Below the pieces are notes generated by a model. The model saw only the letters and a program-made list of their open reading frames with translations. It had not been told where the DNA came from and made no database searches. This document shows, one piece after another, positions 34,766 to 44,394 of a DNA stretch of 64,000 bases. The DNA is taken from assembly GCF_001583435.1 (NCBI RefSeq), contig NZ_CP013251.1, forward strand, positions 732,001 through 796,000, in the 5' to 3' direction. The position numbers and the translations under genes were made by a program. The stretch is from Endozoicomonas montiporae CL-33. Its GTDB lineage: Bacteria; Pseudomonadota; Gammaproteobacteria; Pseudomonadales; Endozoicomonadaceae. Each line of letters begins with the position of its first letter. Position 1 is the first letter of the stretch.

Positions 34766-37700
34766 TTACTGGAACTTCTCAGCTCGCTTGATCAGCTTAT
34801 CCAGATCCTTTTCACTTTGATCCCAGGGGATACCGGGGTGAATGCTGCCAGCAGTACACTTCTCAGCCGCCTTTACAATATCCTTAAAAGCAGCGCCCTG
34901 CGGGTTCGTGATCTGCACCTTGCCATCGCTATCGTAAGCGAAGACGCCGGGCGCAATGTTGATACACTCATCACAGGCAGTACATTCAGCACTTTCTACC
35001 CAGACACCTTCACCGACCTGTACAGCAGGGATCAGGTTGTCACCCTGTGCAGCAGGTGCGGCAATCGTAGGAGACACGGTGATGGTGCCCACCAGTTCCT
35101 CTATCTTGCCGGTCAGCTGGCTGGCCAGTTCGGCTTTCGCCTCGGTAGCAGCAGCTTTCACCTTCGCCTGATTTTCTACGCCAGTCAGGCTGCGAAGCTG
35201 ACGCCAGAAGTGACGACGCTCGTCGCAGGAATTCACCATTTCCTGAGCCACCAGAACACGAACCAGGTGGTTCTTGCTGTCGGTAGCCATCACGTAAGGG
35301 AACAGGCCTTCACGGTCACTGTTGTCCATTCCCAGGAACTCGTGCAGTGGCACCATTTCGTCGTTCCAGGCATCCTGAGGCACCTTACGGAAGTGCTTGC
35401 TGAAGCGACCTTCAGTCATGGCAAAGTCAGCGAAGGTAAATGGCAGTTCCATCGTCTTCTGCTCGCCTTCTTCATCCAGATACTTGATCGGATAAGTCAG
35501 CCAGTCGTCGGTCAGCTTGGCATTACCTTCCAGTGATGCACAGTCTTCATAGCTGGTGCCTGCATCCGGATCGTAGCGGAACAGTGGGTAGGCACGGGAA
35601 TCGACCGCCAGTTTGGACTGATGACGAGCCATGTCGTCGGCAATACCGTGTTCTACCGGACAGGCGGCGTAGATGTTAAACAACGCCGGATGACGACTGT
35701 TGAAACCATCAATAAAGCCTTCCAACAGGTGTGTCGTGTGCGCCGCAGAACTCTGCAGGATAAAGCTGGTGCGATGCGCCATACCGATCAGGCTGATCTC
35801 CTTACGCATCTCGGTCTTACCGTGTTTGGCTTTACCGTATGGGCTCATGTCAGCGACCTGACCCACAAAGCTGGAGGTACAGGCCTGACCACCGGTGTTG
35901 GAGTACACCTGAGTATCCAGCACCATCACCTTGATCGGTACGCCTGATGCCATGGTACGGGACAGATTCTGGAAACCGATGTCGTACATCGCACCGTCAC
36001 CACCAATGGCAACAACCGGTGGGCACAGACGGTATTCTTCATCACTGAAGTCATTCCACTTGAAGTGGGTGAAGAACTTGTCGTGTACGTCAGAGTCGTA
36101 CTTGCCTTCCAGCTCCAGTTTCGCCTGACGAATGGCCTTGAAACCTTCCGCCATTTTCACCATATGGCCTTCGAAAAGACCCATTGCCAGCGATGTGCTG
36201 TCCTGGAACAGGTGGTTCGCCCATGGGAATGGGTATGGGTTGTATGGATAGGTAGCCCCCCATACAGAGGTACAGCCGGTGGAGTTGGTGATACCCATCG
36301 CTGCACGACCACGGCCAGTGGTGCCTTCGGTGTAGCGATACTTCAGGTGCTTCAGTTTTTCAACCAGCTGGGTCACCCAGCGCAGCCACTTCGGATCAAT
36401 CGGTGTGCTGGCACCTTCAGCGTTCAGGCTGTCGGTCAGGTTCGCCAGCGTCAGGTCATGGTCGCTGTGCTCTTCAATGGCGTGCTCGATGGCATCCACA
36501 TTGCTGATATCAACGCCACCCGCCAGCTTCATGCGAATGTGGGTTTCCAGCCTGGCGACCAGATCGTCAATCTCTTTCAGGTGTGCCTTGATACGCGGCT
36601 GCATCATTGCCGTCACAGTAGACGTCATCAGATGGATGATGCTCTTCTCACCACAACCCAGACAGGCACCGTCACCACAGACAGTGGACATGTAGTTTGC
36701 CTTGTCCATCAGCAGGGTTTCGAGTGCACCCACTTTTTCGTCGAGGTCATCAATACGGCTGAACTGTTCGCTGGTGGTCGGCAGATCCATCCAGAAATCC
36801 CAGTTCTTACGCATTTTCTCAACAGACTCATCAGTCTGTGGCTTAACCACCAGGGCGTTGTCGGTACAGACCTGAACACACTCCATACAGCCTTTACAGG
36901 TGTTGGGGTTCAGGGTGATAGACAGCAGACCACCGGAGCCTTTCGCCTTCTTCTCACGACTGGTGTAGTACGGTTTGGTAATGGAGAAATCAAACTTGCT
37001 GACCTGATCAAGCAGCAGGCTGAATTCCTGTTCCTGGGCTTCTTTCTGGGAACCTTCCAGAGTGGAGTTGCTCAGATGTTCCAGAACCGCCTGATCAATC
37101 AGCAGGTTCGGATTAGAGCCTTCACCACCGGCTTCGATCAGTTCGCGTACACGCTTTTCAATAGCGCGGGTGTCGCGACGCAGGAAGCGGGTAGGCATGC
37201 CCTTGGTTTCGATGCGGTTAATGGCAGTTTCAAAGACTTCGCCGAAGGTGTTAACCAGTGCAGGTAATGCACTGTCCGGACAGATGGTGAAACAGTCGCC
37301 ACAGGCTGTACAGTTTTCAGGAATCCATTCAGGGTACTCAAAACGAATACCGGTCATATCACGGTAAGCGCCGGTACCGGCAGGCATCAGGCTCATCGCC
37401 AGACTCGGGTCGGCAGGATTGCCTTCACCGTCGCCTTTTGCGTAGAACGAAGCAGTGTCGTCCCAGAACTTGTGCAGGTCAGAAATGCCGTCTTTGCTCA
37501 CAGGAACCTGTTTCAGCATTACGGGCAGTTTTTCTTCTTTGCGAACTTCTGGCAGAGAGGCACCAACGACCTTTTCAGTGATCTCAACCATTTCGTCAAA
37601 GCCGCGACGAACCACACGAATGTTGTCTTCTACAACGTGGGCACCCTTATGGCCAAACTTGCTTTGCAGCTGGCTGCGGATCGCTTCAAACAGGCTGTCC

Positions 37701-39682
37701 TCGGTGAGGACGCCGTTGCTTGATGAAGAACCGCGCTTGAGCAATGGAGACGCCCGGAAGAAGGCCCCCTGGAAGGCGTTACCCTGCATACGATACTGGA
37801 GCTCAGGGTTGGAGGCCTCTTCACGAGCGATCTTGAAACCATCCAGATAATAAATATTGATATCGTTATCAACGATATACTGCTGAGATGCACGAGGGAT
37901 GGTTGCCCAGACTTCCTCTGGTGTTTCGAGAGAACTCTGGATAATAAATACACCGCCCGGCTTCAGGCCAAACAGTGGGTTGGAATGACCAAATACGTTG
38001 GCATCCGGAGACATCACTACGTCTACATAATGGTATTCGCAGTTGATGCGGATAGGCTCAGGGGCTGCAGACAGGTAGTAAGTGGTGGGCTGACCTTTTT
38101 TCTCGGAACCGTATTTCGGGTTTGCACGAATGTCATAACCCAACAGGTCGAACAGTGTGACCGCCAGGTTCTTGCCGGTGGTGATCATACCCCAGCCGCC
38201 GATGGAGTGCAGACGGGCTGTAATGGCACCTTCTGGCAACAGGTCAGGATTCTCAGAACCTTTCAGGCTCATCTTCTGAATGTCAGGGTAAGCGTCCAGC
38301 AGTTCCTGACGACGAATGTCTTCTTTTGGTGTCAGGCCTTCTTCACGGGTGAAATCAATACCCAGATAGAAGAACTTTTGGTGTCTGCCTTCTGGCAGCA
38401 TGTTTTCAACGGCGGCAATGATGCCCTCGGGTTGCAGATCGCGGGAACCCAGACCGAAGCAACCAGAGTACAGACGTGGTGTATCAAACTTGCTGTAGGT
38501 GGCGTAGTGCTCATAAGGTGTTTCGTCCTGAGCAATACCATTCTCCTGACACTTGGTGATCGCTGCACGGATTTCGCGAATCACAGGCAGGTCTTCTGCC
38601 AGAGGCTGGTCGGTACGTTCCAGAACCACAACGCCTTTACGGCCTTTCAGGGCTTTACCGATCAGGTCACCCGGGAATGGGCGGTACATGGTCAGGTTAA
38701 CGACACCCATTTTGATGCCACGCTTTTCATGCATGTAGTCGGCGACTGCGCACGCCTGTTCTGCCATGGAACCCTGTCCGACCACTACATATTCAGCGTC
38801 GTCCATCTTGTAGTTCATGACACGCTCATAGCGACGACCGGTGAGCTGGTAGTACTCTTCCATGCATTCGTCGGTGATCTTTGAGATGTGTTCAAAGAAG
38901 TAAGGACGCTGGGCGGCTACGGATTGCATGTAAGCGTCCTGATTCTGAACAGTACCCGCCACCACAGGGTTGTCTACGTCCCACAGCTCTGGTACACGAC
39001 GGCGCTTTTCACCGTAGATCAGCTTCTGAGCCGGTGTCGGGCATTCAATAATGTCGTCCGGGCAGCCACAGAACTCTTCCACCAGATCTCTTTCCGGAAC
39101 CATTACCGGCTCAATCAGGTGCGTGGTCAGGAAACCGTCCTGTGCGACAGCGGCAGGCGTCAGAGACAGCTCGGCAATCTTGCGACCAATCAGGTTGAGG
39201 TCGGCAGCTTGTTGGGCATTGGTTGCGAACACCTGAAAGAAACCAGTGTCGTCGATGCAATGGTAGTCGTCATGACCACAGTGTACGTTCAGGGAGGCTT
39301 TGGTAATTGCACGGGCGCCGACGTTCAGTACATAGGGCAGGCGCTTACCCACCGCTGCGTACAGGGATTCGTGCATGAACGCGATACCCTGGGCAGAACT
39401 GAAGTTGGTGGCACGCAGACCACTCATGGACATACCGGCGGTCACCGCTGCAGCAGCGTGTTCCGATTCCGGCTCGACAAAGATCAACGGCTTGCCGGAA
39501 ACGTTAACGTGTCCTGCCGCCGTCTGCTCTGCCCAGTATTCACCCATCTGTGTAGACGGGGTAATGGGGTAGGCACCGGCAGCATCGGAGGCTTCACGCT
39601 CACACATGATCACCGCGGTGTTACCGTCGATGGCCATGCGCTTGCCTGGGTACTTGAATTGCTTTTCGACTGATTTGACCAA
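34766..39682 (-). CDS. nifJ: Pyruvate:ferredoxin (flavodoxin) oxidoreductase, extended form with C-terminal ferredoxin domain
   Basis: This enzyme oxidises pyruvate and CoA to acetyl-CoA and CO2, reducing a low-potential carrier. The 1638 residues exceed the usual 1170-1200. In order come the N-terminal pyrimidine domain (Ala-Tyr-Pro-Ile-Thr-Pro-Ser), the gamma domain (His-Ser-Ile-Gly-Gly-Trp-Gly), and two 4Fe-4S motifs (Cys-Thr-Ala-Cys-Gly-Asp-Cys and Cys-Lys-Gly-Cys-Met-Glu-Cys). Then come Cys-Leu-Gly-Cys-Gly-Glu, a long insert, and the TPP site (Gly-Gly-Asp-Gly-Ala-Met-Tyr). Beyond the normal end is a separate ferredoxin-like domain (Cys-Thr-Ala-Cys-Asp-Glu-Cys). It starts at TTG with GGAG upstream. 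It lies between rnfB and rnfC, so electrons probably pass to Rnf. Confidence 0.92.
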   Translation of the reverse strand: MVKSVEKQFKYPGKRMAIDGNTAVIMCEREASDAAGAYPITPSTQMGEYWAEQTAAGHVNVSGKPLIFVEPESEHAAAAVTAGMSMSGLRATNFSSAQGIAFMHESLYAAVGKRLPYVLNVGARAITKASLNVHCGHDDYHCIDDTGFFQVFATNAQQAADLNLIGRKIAELSLTPAAVAQDGFLTTHLIEPVMVPERDLVEEFCGCPDDIIECPTPAQKLIYGEKRRRVPELWDVDNPVVAGTVQNQDAYMQSVAAQRPYFFEHISKITDECMEEYYQLTGRRYERVMNYKMDDAEYVVVGQGSMAEQACAVADYMHEKRGIKMGVVNLTMYRPFPGDLIGKALKGRKGVVVLERTDQPLAEDLPVIREIRAAITKCQENGIAQDETPYEHYATYSKFDTPRLYSGCFGLGSRDLQPEGIIAAVENMLPEGRHQKFFYLGIDFTREEGLTPKEDIRRQELLDAYPDIQKMSLKGSENPDLLPEGAITARLHSIGGWGMITTGKNLAVTLFDLLGYDIRANPKYGSEKKGQPTTYYLSAAPEPIRINCEYHYVDVVMSPDANVFGHSNPLFGLKPGGVFIIQSSLETPEEVWATIPRASQQYIVDNDINIYYLDGFKIAREEASNPELQYRMQGNAFQGAFFRASPLLKRGSSSSNGVLTEDSLFEAIRSQLQSKFGHKGAHVVEDNIRVVRRGFDEMVEITEKVVGASLPEVRKEEKLPVMLKQVPVSKDGISDLHKFWDDTASFYAKGDGEGNPADPSLAMSLMPAGTGAYRDMTGIRFEYPEWIPENCTACGDCFTICPDSALPALVNTFGEVFETAINRIETKGMPTRFLRRDTRAIEKRVRELIEAGGEGSNPNLLIDQAVLEHLSNSTLEGSQKEAQEQEFSLLLDQVSKFDFSITKPYYTSREKKAKGSGGLLSITLNPNTCKGCMECVQVCTDNALVVKPQTDESVEKMRKNWDFWMDLPTTSEQFSRIDDLDEKVGALETLLMDKANYMSTVCGDGACLGCGEKSIIHLMTSTVTAMMQPRIKAHLKEIDDLVARLETHIRMKLAGGVDISNVDAIEHAIEEHSDHDLTLANLTDSLNAEGASTPIDPKWLRWVTQLVEKLKHLKYRYTEGTTGRGRAAMGITNSTGCTSVWGATYPYNPYPFPWANHLFQDSTSLAMGLFEGHMVKMAEGFKAIRQAKLELEGKYDSDVHDKFFTHFKWNDFSDEEYRLCPPVVAIGGDGAMYDIGFQNLSRTMASGVPIKVMVLDTQVYSNTGGQACTSSFVGQVADMSPYGKAKHGKTEMRKEISLIGMAHRTSFILQSSAAHTTHLLEGFIDGFNSRHPALFNIYAACPVEHGIADDMARHQSKLAVDSRAYPLFRYDPDAGTSYEDCASLEGNAKLTDDWLTYPIKYLDEEGEQKTMELPFTFADFAMTEGRFSKHFRKVPQDAWNDEMVPLHEFLGMDNSDREGLFPYVMATDSKNHLVRVLVAQEMVNSCDERRHFWRQLRSLTGVENQAKVKAAATEAKAELASQLTGKIEELVGTITVSPTIAAPAAQGDNLIPAVQVGEGVWVESAECTACDECINIAPGVFAYDSDGKVQITNPQGAAFKDIVKAAEKCTAGSIHPGIPWDQSEKDLDKLIKRAEKFQ

Positions 39683-39822
39683 GAGGGATCTCCTTCCAAA
39701 CGACCACTTCTTACTGTTTTAACCGCAGAGTGATCCATAAAGCTCCAGCTGTGGAACGGCTCTGAAAGGGTTAAAACGTTCGGGTTTCAATCTTGTATCA
39801 GGGCTGGTAAACCCTGACGCTG

Positions 39823-40698
39823 TTACGCAACAGGTAAGGCATCTTTGCGGATGACTTTCTTTGCTTTCTTGCCTTTACGGATAATGTCGTCTTTTTCAAG
39901 CCAGACGATGGCACCCGTTGGGCAACGTTCGATGGCAGCTTTTTCTGCCTTGTTATTCAGGGTGTAATTGACCGTAGCCAGATTGTTGCTGATGGCGATC
40001 AGGCCTTCAGCGGCATCCATTTCGCAGCGACCACAGGCCGTGCAGGCAACGCCGCAGTCAGACTCGGCTTTATCACCAAATTCTTTATTATTACAGGCCA
40101 CCCAGAGTTTGTGACTGACAGGCTGCATGGACAGCAGAGTTCTGGGGCAGGCATCAATGCAGTCGCCACAGGCGGTGCATTTTTCTGCATCGACATGGGG
40201 TAAACCATTACGATCGAGGTAGATGGCATCAAACTGACAACTGACGACACAGTCACCCTGACCGAGACAACTCCAGTTACAACCTTTACCACCACCGGCC
40301 ACCAGATCGGCGGCGCGACACCCTTCCATACCTTCGTAGTGCGCGCGTTGCCAGGCAACGTGAGAACCACCGGCACAGGCGACACGGGGCAACTGTTTCT
40401 CGGCAACACTCATGGCAACGCCGAGCATGCTGGCAATGTCTTTGTTTTTATCGCTGGAATTGGCAGTGCACTGACCGGGCTGGAATGTTCCGGCTACCAG
40501 ACCTTCGGCAAAGGCGCGACAACCGGGGGAACCGCAGGCACCACAGTTGGCGCGGGGTAACAGGTCTTCGACTTCATCAATACGGGGGTCTTCAAAAACA
40601 TAAAAGCGTTTATTGGCAACGATAAGCAATACAGCCAGTAACCCACCTAGAACGGCCATAAAGCCGGTGGCACTGGTGATGATCAGACTAGTATCCAA
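39823..40698 (-). CDS. rnfB: Rnf electron transport complex subunit B (long form)
   Basis: This 291-residue iron-sulfur subunit accepts electrons from ferredoxin. It has an N-terminal membrane helix (about 8-28), the Cys-Gly-Ala-Cys-Gly-Ser-Pro-Gly-Cys cluster with its later fourth Cys, then Cys-Thr-Ala-Cys-Gly-Asp-Cys-Ile-Asp-Ala-Cys-Pro and Cys-Thr-Ala-Cys-Gly-Arg-Cys. An extra Cys-rich segment (Cys-Asn-Trp-Ser-Cys) lies between. It is about 100 residues longer than E. coli RsxB. The start is TTG with GGGGGAG upstream. It is the first gene of the operon, giving the order B-nifJ-C-D-G-E-A. Confidence 0.92.
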   Translation of the reverse strand: MDTSLIITSATGFMAVLGGLLAVLLIVANKRFYVFEDPRIDEVEDLLPRANCGACGSPGCRAFAEGLVAGTFQPGQCTANSSDKNKDIASMLGVAMSVAEKQLPRVACAGGSHVAWQRAHYEGMEGCRAADLVAGGGKGCNWSCLGQGDCVVSCQFDAIYLDRNGLPHVDAEKCTACGDCIDACPRTLLSMQPVSHKLWVACNNKEFGDKAESDCGVACTACGRCEMDAAEGLIAISNNLATVNYTLNNKAEKAAIERCPTGAIVWLEKDDIIRKGKKAKKVIRKDALPVA

Positions 40699-41103
40699 TA
40701 CTTACTCCCCCATTGGTTAGTCAGTTCAGGTATTCTCACTGTTTTATGTTTCAGACTGTTTGCGAAAGCACTCTTTAGCGGTGATCAGACTACGAAACAG
40801 GGCAAATTTATTCAGAGAAATACGCTGTGCCGGAACTTTGTAAGAACCCGGCTGTGTTCTTGTTTATTGAGATGGTGAAGATTGTTATTGAGTTTGTTAA
40901 TTAATGATTTGATATGGGTCAGTTTTTGTTTCTATTTACAGAATTTGATAAAGCTTTATTCAAAAAGTATTTTTTAGTTAAGTATCTGAATGCAAATGAT
41001 TACCTTTTAAAAGCGATCTTTCTCGCTAACAGACAAATGGAAATCATTATCCAGCTGATTTAAGGTATAGGCAGGCTCAATAATAAAAAGCACCCAGTGC
41101 CGT
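40699..41103. promoter_or_regulatory. Divergent intergenic region, Rnf operon / DUF6279 lipoprotein
   Basis: This 405-base A+T-rich gap has no gene. It must contain the Rnf-nifJ promoter on the left and the lipoprotein promoter on the right. A near-perfect palindrome at 40944-40964 (TTTGATAA, AGCT, TTATTCAAA) is the only clear dyad and could be an operator. I found no exact FNR box. Confidence 0.45.
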
Positions 41104-41961
41104 ATGAATACTATAAAAAGAGTCTGCTGCCTGTTCCTTCTGATGATGCTGCCTTTTTTGCCGAGCTGCTCGACGACTTACGTTTACGATAATCTTGACT
41201 GGCTGGTGCACTGGTATGTGGACGATTATGTCACTCTGACCCCCACACAAAAGCAGGATTTTGACCGGCGTTTCAGTCAGTTACAGCAGTGGCATAAAAA
41301 CAGTGAGCTTCAGGAATACCAGCTGTGGCTGGAAAGTATTCGTGACCAGTTGATGAACAAAGAATTATCACGCCACGATATTCTTGTCAGTGTGCGCTCG
41401 CATCGCATGAAATCGCTGACCTTCTGGCAACGGCTGGTGAGTGAGGCAGAGCCTCACCTGTTGCAATTGTTGGATCAGTTATCTGATCAACAACAGCAGG
41501 AACTGACAGAGAATATCCGGAAACAGTTGTTGAAGCGCTATGATCGCCGTGAGGCGCTTGGCCGAAAGGGATGGGAACGAGATAAGGTCGCCCGAATGGA
41601 AAAAGGGTTAAAACCCTGGGTGGGCAAGCTGGGTCGTGAGCAGAAAAAGTTGCTGATGAACTGGGCTGTCGAGTTGCATAACCTCGATCAGCAGAATCGT
41701 GAATTCCGCCTTGACTGGCTGGCACGCCTGACAGAGCTTCGGGCACTGCCACTGTCACAAAGACGTGGCAAATTCGCCATGCTGGTGGTCAATCCGGATC
41801 ATTTCAGAACAACGGATCATTTGCAGAAGCTCGATGAGAACCGGGAGCTGACTGACAGAGTGATTGCCGAGGTTATCGCGTTACTCAGCCAGCGGCAGAA
41901 CAAAATGGCTTTGGCTGAAATTGAGCAATGGTTGCAACGGATAAAAAGCACCAGAAGTTAG
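41104..41961 (+). CDS. DUF6279-type lipoprotein
   Basis: This 285-residue protein has a type II signal peptide with lipobox Leu-Pro-Ser-Cys at about 19-22. It then has a conserved start (Tyr-Asp-Asn-Leu-Asp-Trp-Leu, then Asp-Asp-Tyr-Val-x-Leu-Thr-x-x-Gln) seen in DUF6279 lipoproteins of gammaproteobacteria. The rest is helical and rich in Arg, Gln and Glu. The second residue after Cys is Thr, not Asp, so export to the outer membrane is expected. Function unknown. Confidence 0.8.
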   Translation: MNTIKRVCCLFLLMMLPFLPSCSTTYVYDNLDWLVHWYVDDYVTLTPTQKQDFDRRFSQLQQWHKNSELQEYQLWLESIRDQLMNKELSRHDILVSVRSHRMKSLTFWQRLVSEAEPHLLQLLDQLSDQQQQELTENIRKQLLKRYDRREALGRKGWERDKVARMEKGLKPWVGKLGREQKKLLMNWAVELHNLDQQNREFRLDWLARLTELRALPLSQRRGKFAMLVVNPDHFRTTDHLQKLDENRELTDRVIAEVIALLSQRQNKMALAEIEQWLQRIKSTRS

Positions 41962-42016
41962 CAGGCCAGCAACCGATAACCTGATTAGACAAAGCGATCA
42001 ATCAGGTTAAAGACGA

Positions 42017-43216
42017 ATGATGCGGCCATTCAACCCCAATATAGTCAACAAATTCATTGGTGAAGGACAGTCACCTGATCGTATATTGCGCTTTTCCGAT
42101 CAGAAACAGGTTGATAGTGAGAAAAAAGGGGTGCTTTGGCAGAGTAAAGAAGCTAAACGACTCGGCAAAGCCTTGCAGCTTTTTGTTAGTCGGCACCTGG
42201 AATTAGCAGTCAAAACAATCAATAAGCGGGCTATAAAGGTGGTCAATCGGGAGCAGTGCAAGAACCTGATCAATCACTATCGGAATCAGCCCGTCAGTGA
42301 AATTCATCAGCTGGAGATTACGCTGCTTGAGGCAGTTGTTAGCCAGAATCAGGAGGGCGTCAATAAAGCTCTGGATGAGATGAAAGATCTATTCAAATTG
42401 TCCTTTGGCGATGAGTGGCCTGAAAAATATCAAGCGTTTTTAAAGGATGAATCAAAGGAAATTTTAAAGTTAAGTCAGGCGCATTCAGATCAGGGTTTTA
42501 TTTCCCGATTGATGTTTGGAAAGCCCAAATACAAAACAATGATAGAAGCTCTGGATAAGAAGATTGACAAGCAAAAGGGAGAGCTAAATAGAGCCAGACA
42601 GAAGCAGGACATTCAAAAATGGCAGGGCAATCAGCGCAAGAGAAAGTCAGGGAAACCGGTACAAAATCGTGATCAGGCGCGAGCTGCCAAGCGCAATCGA
42701 CAGCAGAATACGTCTGGCAATATTCCGGCCAGACGGACGCAGAATCAACAAGTGCCCATTGACAGTAAGGCTGCACAACAGCTGGCTTTTGACATTGTTT
42801 GCGAGCAGGCCAAAGAAATAAAAGCTGAAGATTACCAACTGGCCATGGAGTATGACTTATTAAACAGCCACATGGTTGAAGCATTGTTGAGGGAAGGTGA
42901 TGTCAGCCATGCGGCTGAGACATTTAAAGAGTTGGTGAAGGCTTTAAGACCTGAAAAGAAAGTGGCCAGTCAGCCTCCTCAGCGCAGTCAACGTCAGAAT
43001 GTAGCAGGTAATCGGACTGAACGAGCCGAAGCTCAACAAGCCAGGCAGCTGCCTAATGATCTTCAAGTTGCTCAAAAGCTGGCTTTTGACATTGCTCGTG
43101 GTCACACCGAAGAGATAAGAGCTGAAGATTTTCAGCTTGCAATCAAGCATGGCTTATTAAACGGTGTAAGTGCTCAAAAATCGGTACATGAGGCAAAGTT
43201 GCAATTTGTCGTCTAA
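42017..43216 (+). CDS. Unknown repeat-containing protein, 3'-truncated by IS66-like insertion
   Basis: This 399-residue, very basic and Gln-rich protein has no signal peptide. A 28-residue unit occurs twice (about 255-285 and 354-382): Leu-Ala-Phe-Asp-Ile, then Ala-Glu-Asp-Tyr/Phe-Gln-Leu-Ala, then Leu-Leu-Asn. The two copies are separated by a low-complexity linker with Gln-Arg-Asn repeats. Similarity between the units stops at 43160, where the sequence changes to what looks like the edge of the IS66-like element. The last dozen residues are therefore probably foreign and more repeat units may have been lost. Confidence 0.65.
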   Translation: MMRPFNPNIVNKFIGEGQSPDRILRFSDQKQVDSEKKGVLWQSKEAKRLGKALQLFVSRHLELAVKTINKRAIKVVNREQCKNLINHYRNQPVSEIHQLEITLLEAVVSQNQEGVNKALDEMKDLFKLSFGDEWPEKYQAFLKDESKEILKLSQAHSDQGFISRLMFGKPKYKTMIEALDKKIDKQKGELNRARQKQDIQKWQGNQRKRKSGKPVQNRDQARAAKRNRQQNTSGNIPARRTQNQQVPIDSKAAQQLAFDIVCEQAKEIKAEDYQLAMEYDLLNSHMVEALLREGDVSHAAETFKELVKALRPEKKVASQPPQRSQRQNVAGNRTERAEAQQARQLPNDLQVAQKLAFDIARGHTEEIRAEDFQLAIKHGLLNGVSAQKSVHEAKLQFVV

Positions 43217-44377
43217 CCTCAATCCCATGATTCCATTACCTACCAAAGGCCAGTCAACGAACCTGCTGAAGTTCATCGCCCAGTTACAGGGACAAATTGT
43301 TCAGCTGCAAGAGCAGGTTGTTCGGCTCCGGGAACTGAATGTTCAGCAACAGGCTCGGATTGAAGTGCTGGAGAACGAGATCATTCGCCTGAAAAAACTC
43401 AACCCCAAACCCAATATCAAACCCAGCACCAAGCCGCCAGATGACAACGACCCAGACGGCTCACCACCCAGCTCTGATGGGAATGCAGAAACTGAAGCTC
43501 CCGAAGACGGTGAATCGTACAGTCGCAAATCAGAAGTGGAAAGGCCTGACGACACTACTCGCCGCCAGCGTTCCCAGCCCGACAGCCCTCCTGTCTCTGA
43601 AGAGCACTGCCTGTCTCCTGATGACATTCCGGAAGGGTCGGTTCGCCACGGACGGGAGTCGTTTACTGTTCAGGAGTTTGAGATAAAAGCCAAGTCTGTT
43701 CGTTACTGGCTCGAACAATGGTTGACCCCAGAGGGTAAAACCATCAGTGGACGGCCGCCCGACAGCTTGCATGGTCACCATTTTGGTTCCCAGTTGCAGG
43801 CTTTTATTTTGCTCCAGCATTACGGATGTGCTGTCACCCAGCCTCAGTTACTTGAGTTGTTATGGGACGCAGGCGTCTCCATCTCTGCTGGTGAACTCAG
43901 CAACTTGCTGACCAAAGGGCACGATGATTTCCATACCGAAAAGGATGAGCTTCTGGCAACGGGTATACGCTGTTCGCACTATTTGCAGACAGATGACACA
44001 GGTGCCCGGCACAAGGGACAGAACGGTTATTGTACTGTGGTCGTGAATGAACTGTTTACCTGGTTTGGCACTACCGGCAGCAAGAGTCGGGAAAACTTCC
44101 TGACACTGTTACACCGACCCTGGCCTGTCTATGTTCTTAACCGTCATGGGCTGGATTATCTTGAGAAGCATGGCCTCTCAAAGAAATGGCTGCGCCTTCT
44201 GGAGCAGTACAGTGAAGTTCACTTCCTGAGCCTGAAGGCGTGGGAAGACTTCATGGACGACATTGGTTTTAAAGAACGCCCCGGACTCCGGCGGAGTATC
44301 AGCGAAGGGATGCTGTATGGCAGCTTGATGCATCACGGCTTTGATCGTCACATGGTGACCTTTAGTGATGGTGCTAG
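43161..44377 (+). mobile_element. IS66-like element, left part only
   Basis: The left edge is inferred from the point where the host gene's internal repeat breaks off, near GTGTAAGTGCTC at 43162. The right part is missing because an IS1380-family element begins at 44378. No matching right end was found beyond that element, so a deletion must also have occurred. Confidence 0.6.
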
Positions 44378-44393
44378 CCCGGATATTTCATAA
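43227..44393 (+). pseudogene. IS66-family transposase, C-terminally truncated
   Basis: About 389 codons remain. The N-terminal coiled coil (leucine/glutamine heptads with Gln-Leu-Gln-Gly-Gln-Ile-Val-Gln-Leu) and the Pro/Asp-rich linker lead into a DDE domain. The first catalytic Asp is in Gln-Thr-Asp-Asp-Thr-Gly-Ala-Arg. The expected Cys-Trp-x-His-Ala-Glu-Arg region and second half of the catalytic core are absent. The frame ends at a TAA inside the terminal repeat of the IS1380 element, so the protein is inactive. Confidence 0.8.
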
Positions 44394-44394
44394 A

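Noticed and set aside
33388..39673. Long plus-strand open frames opposite rnfC and nifJ
   Set aside because: They are antisense shadows with no ribosome sites or recognisable domains.
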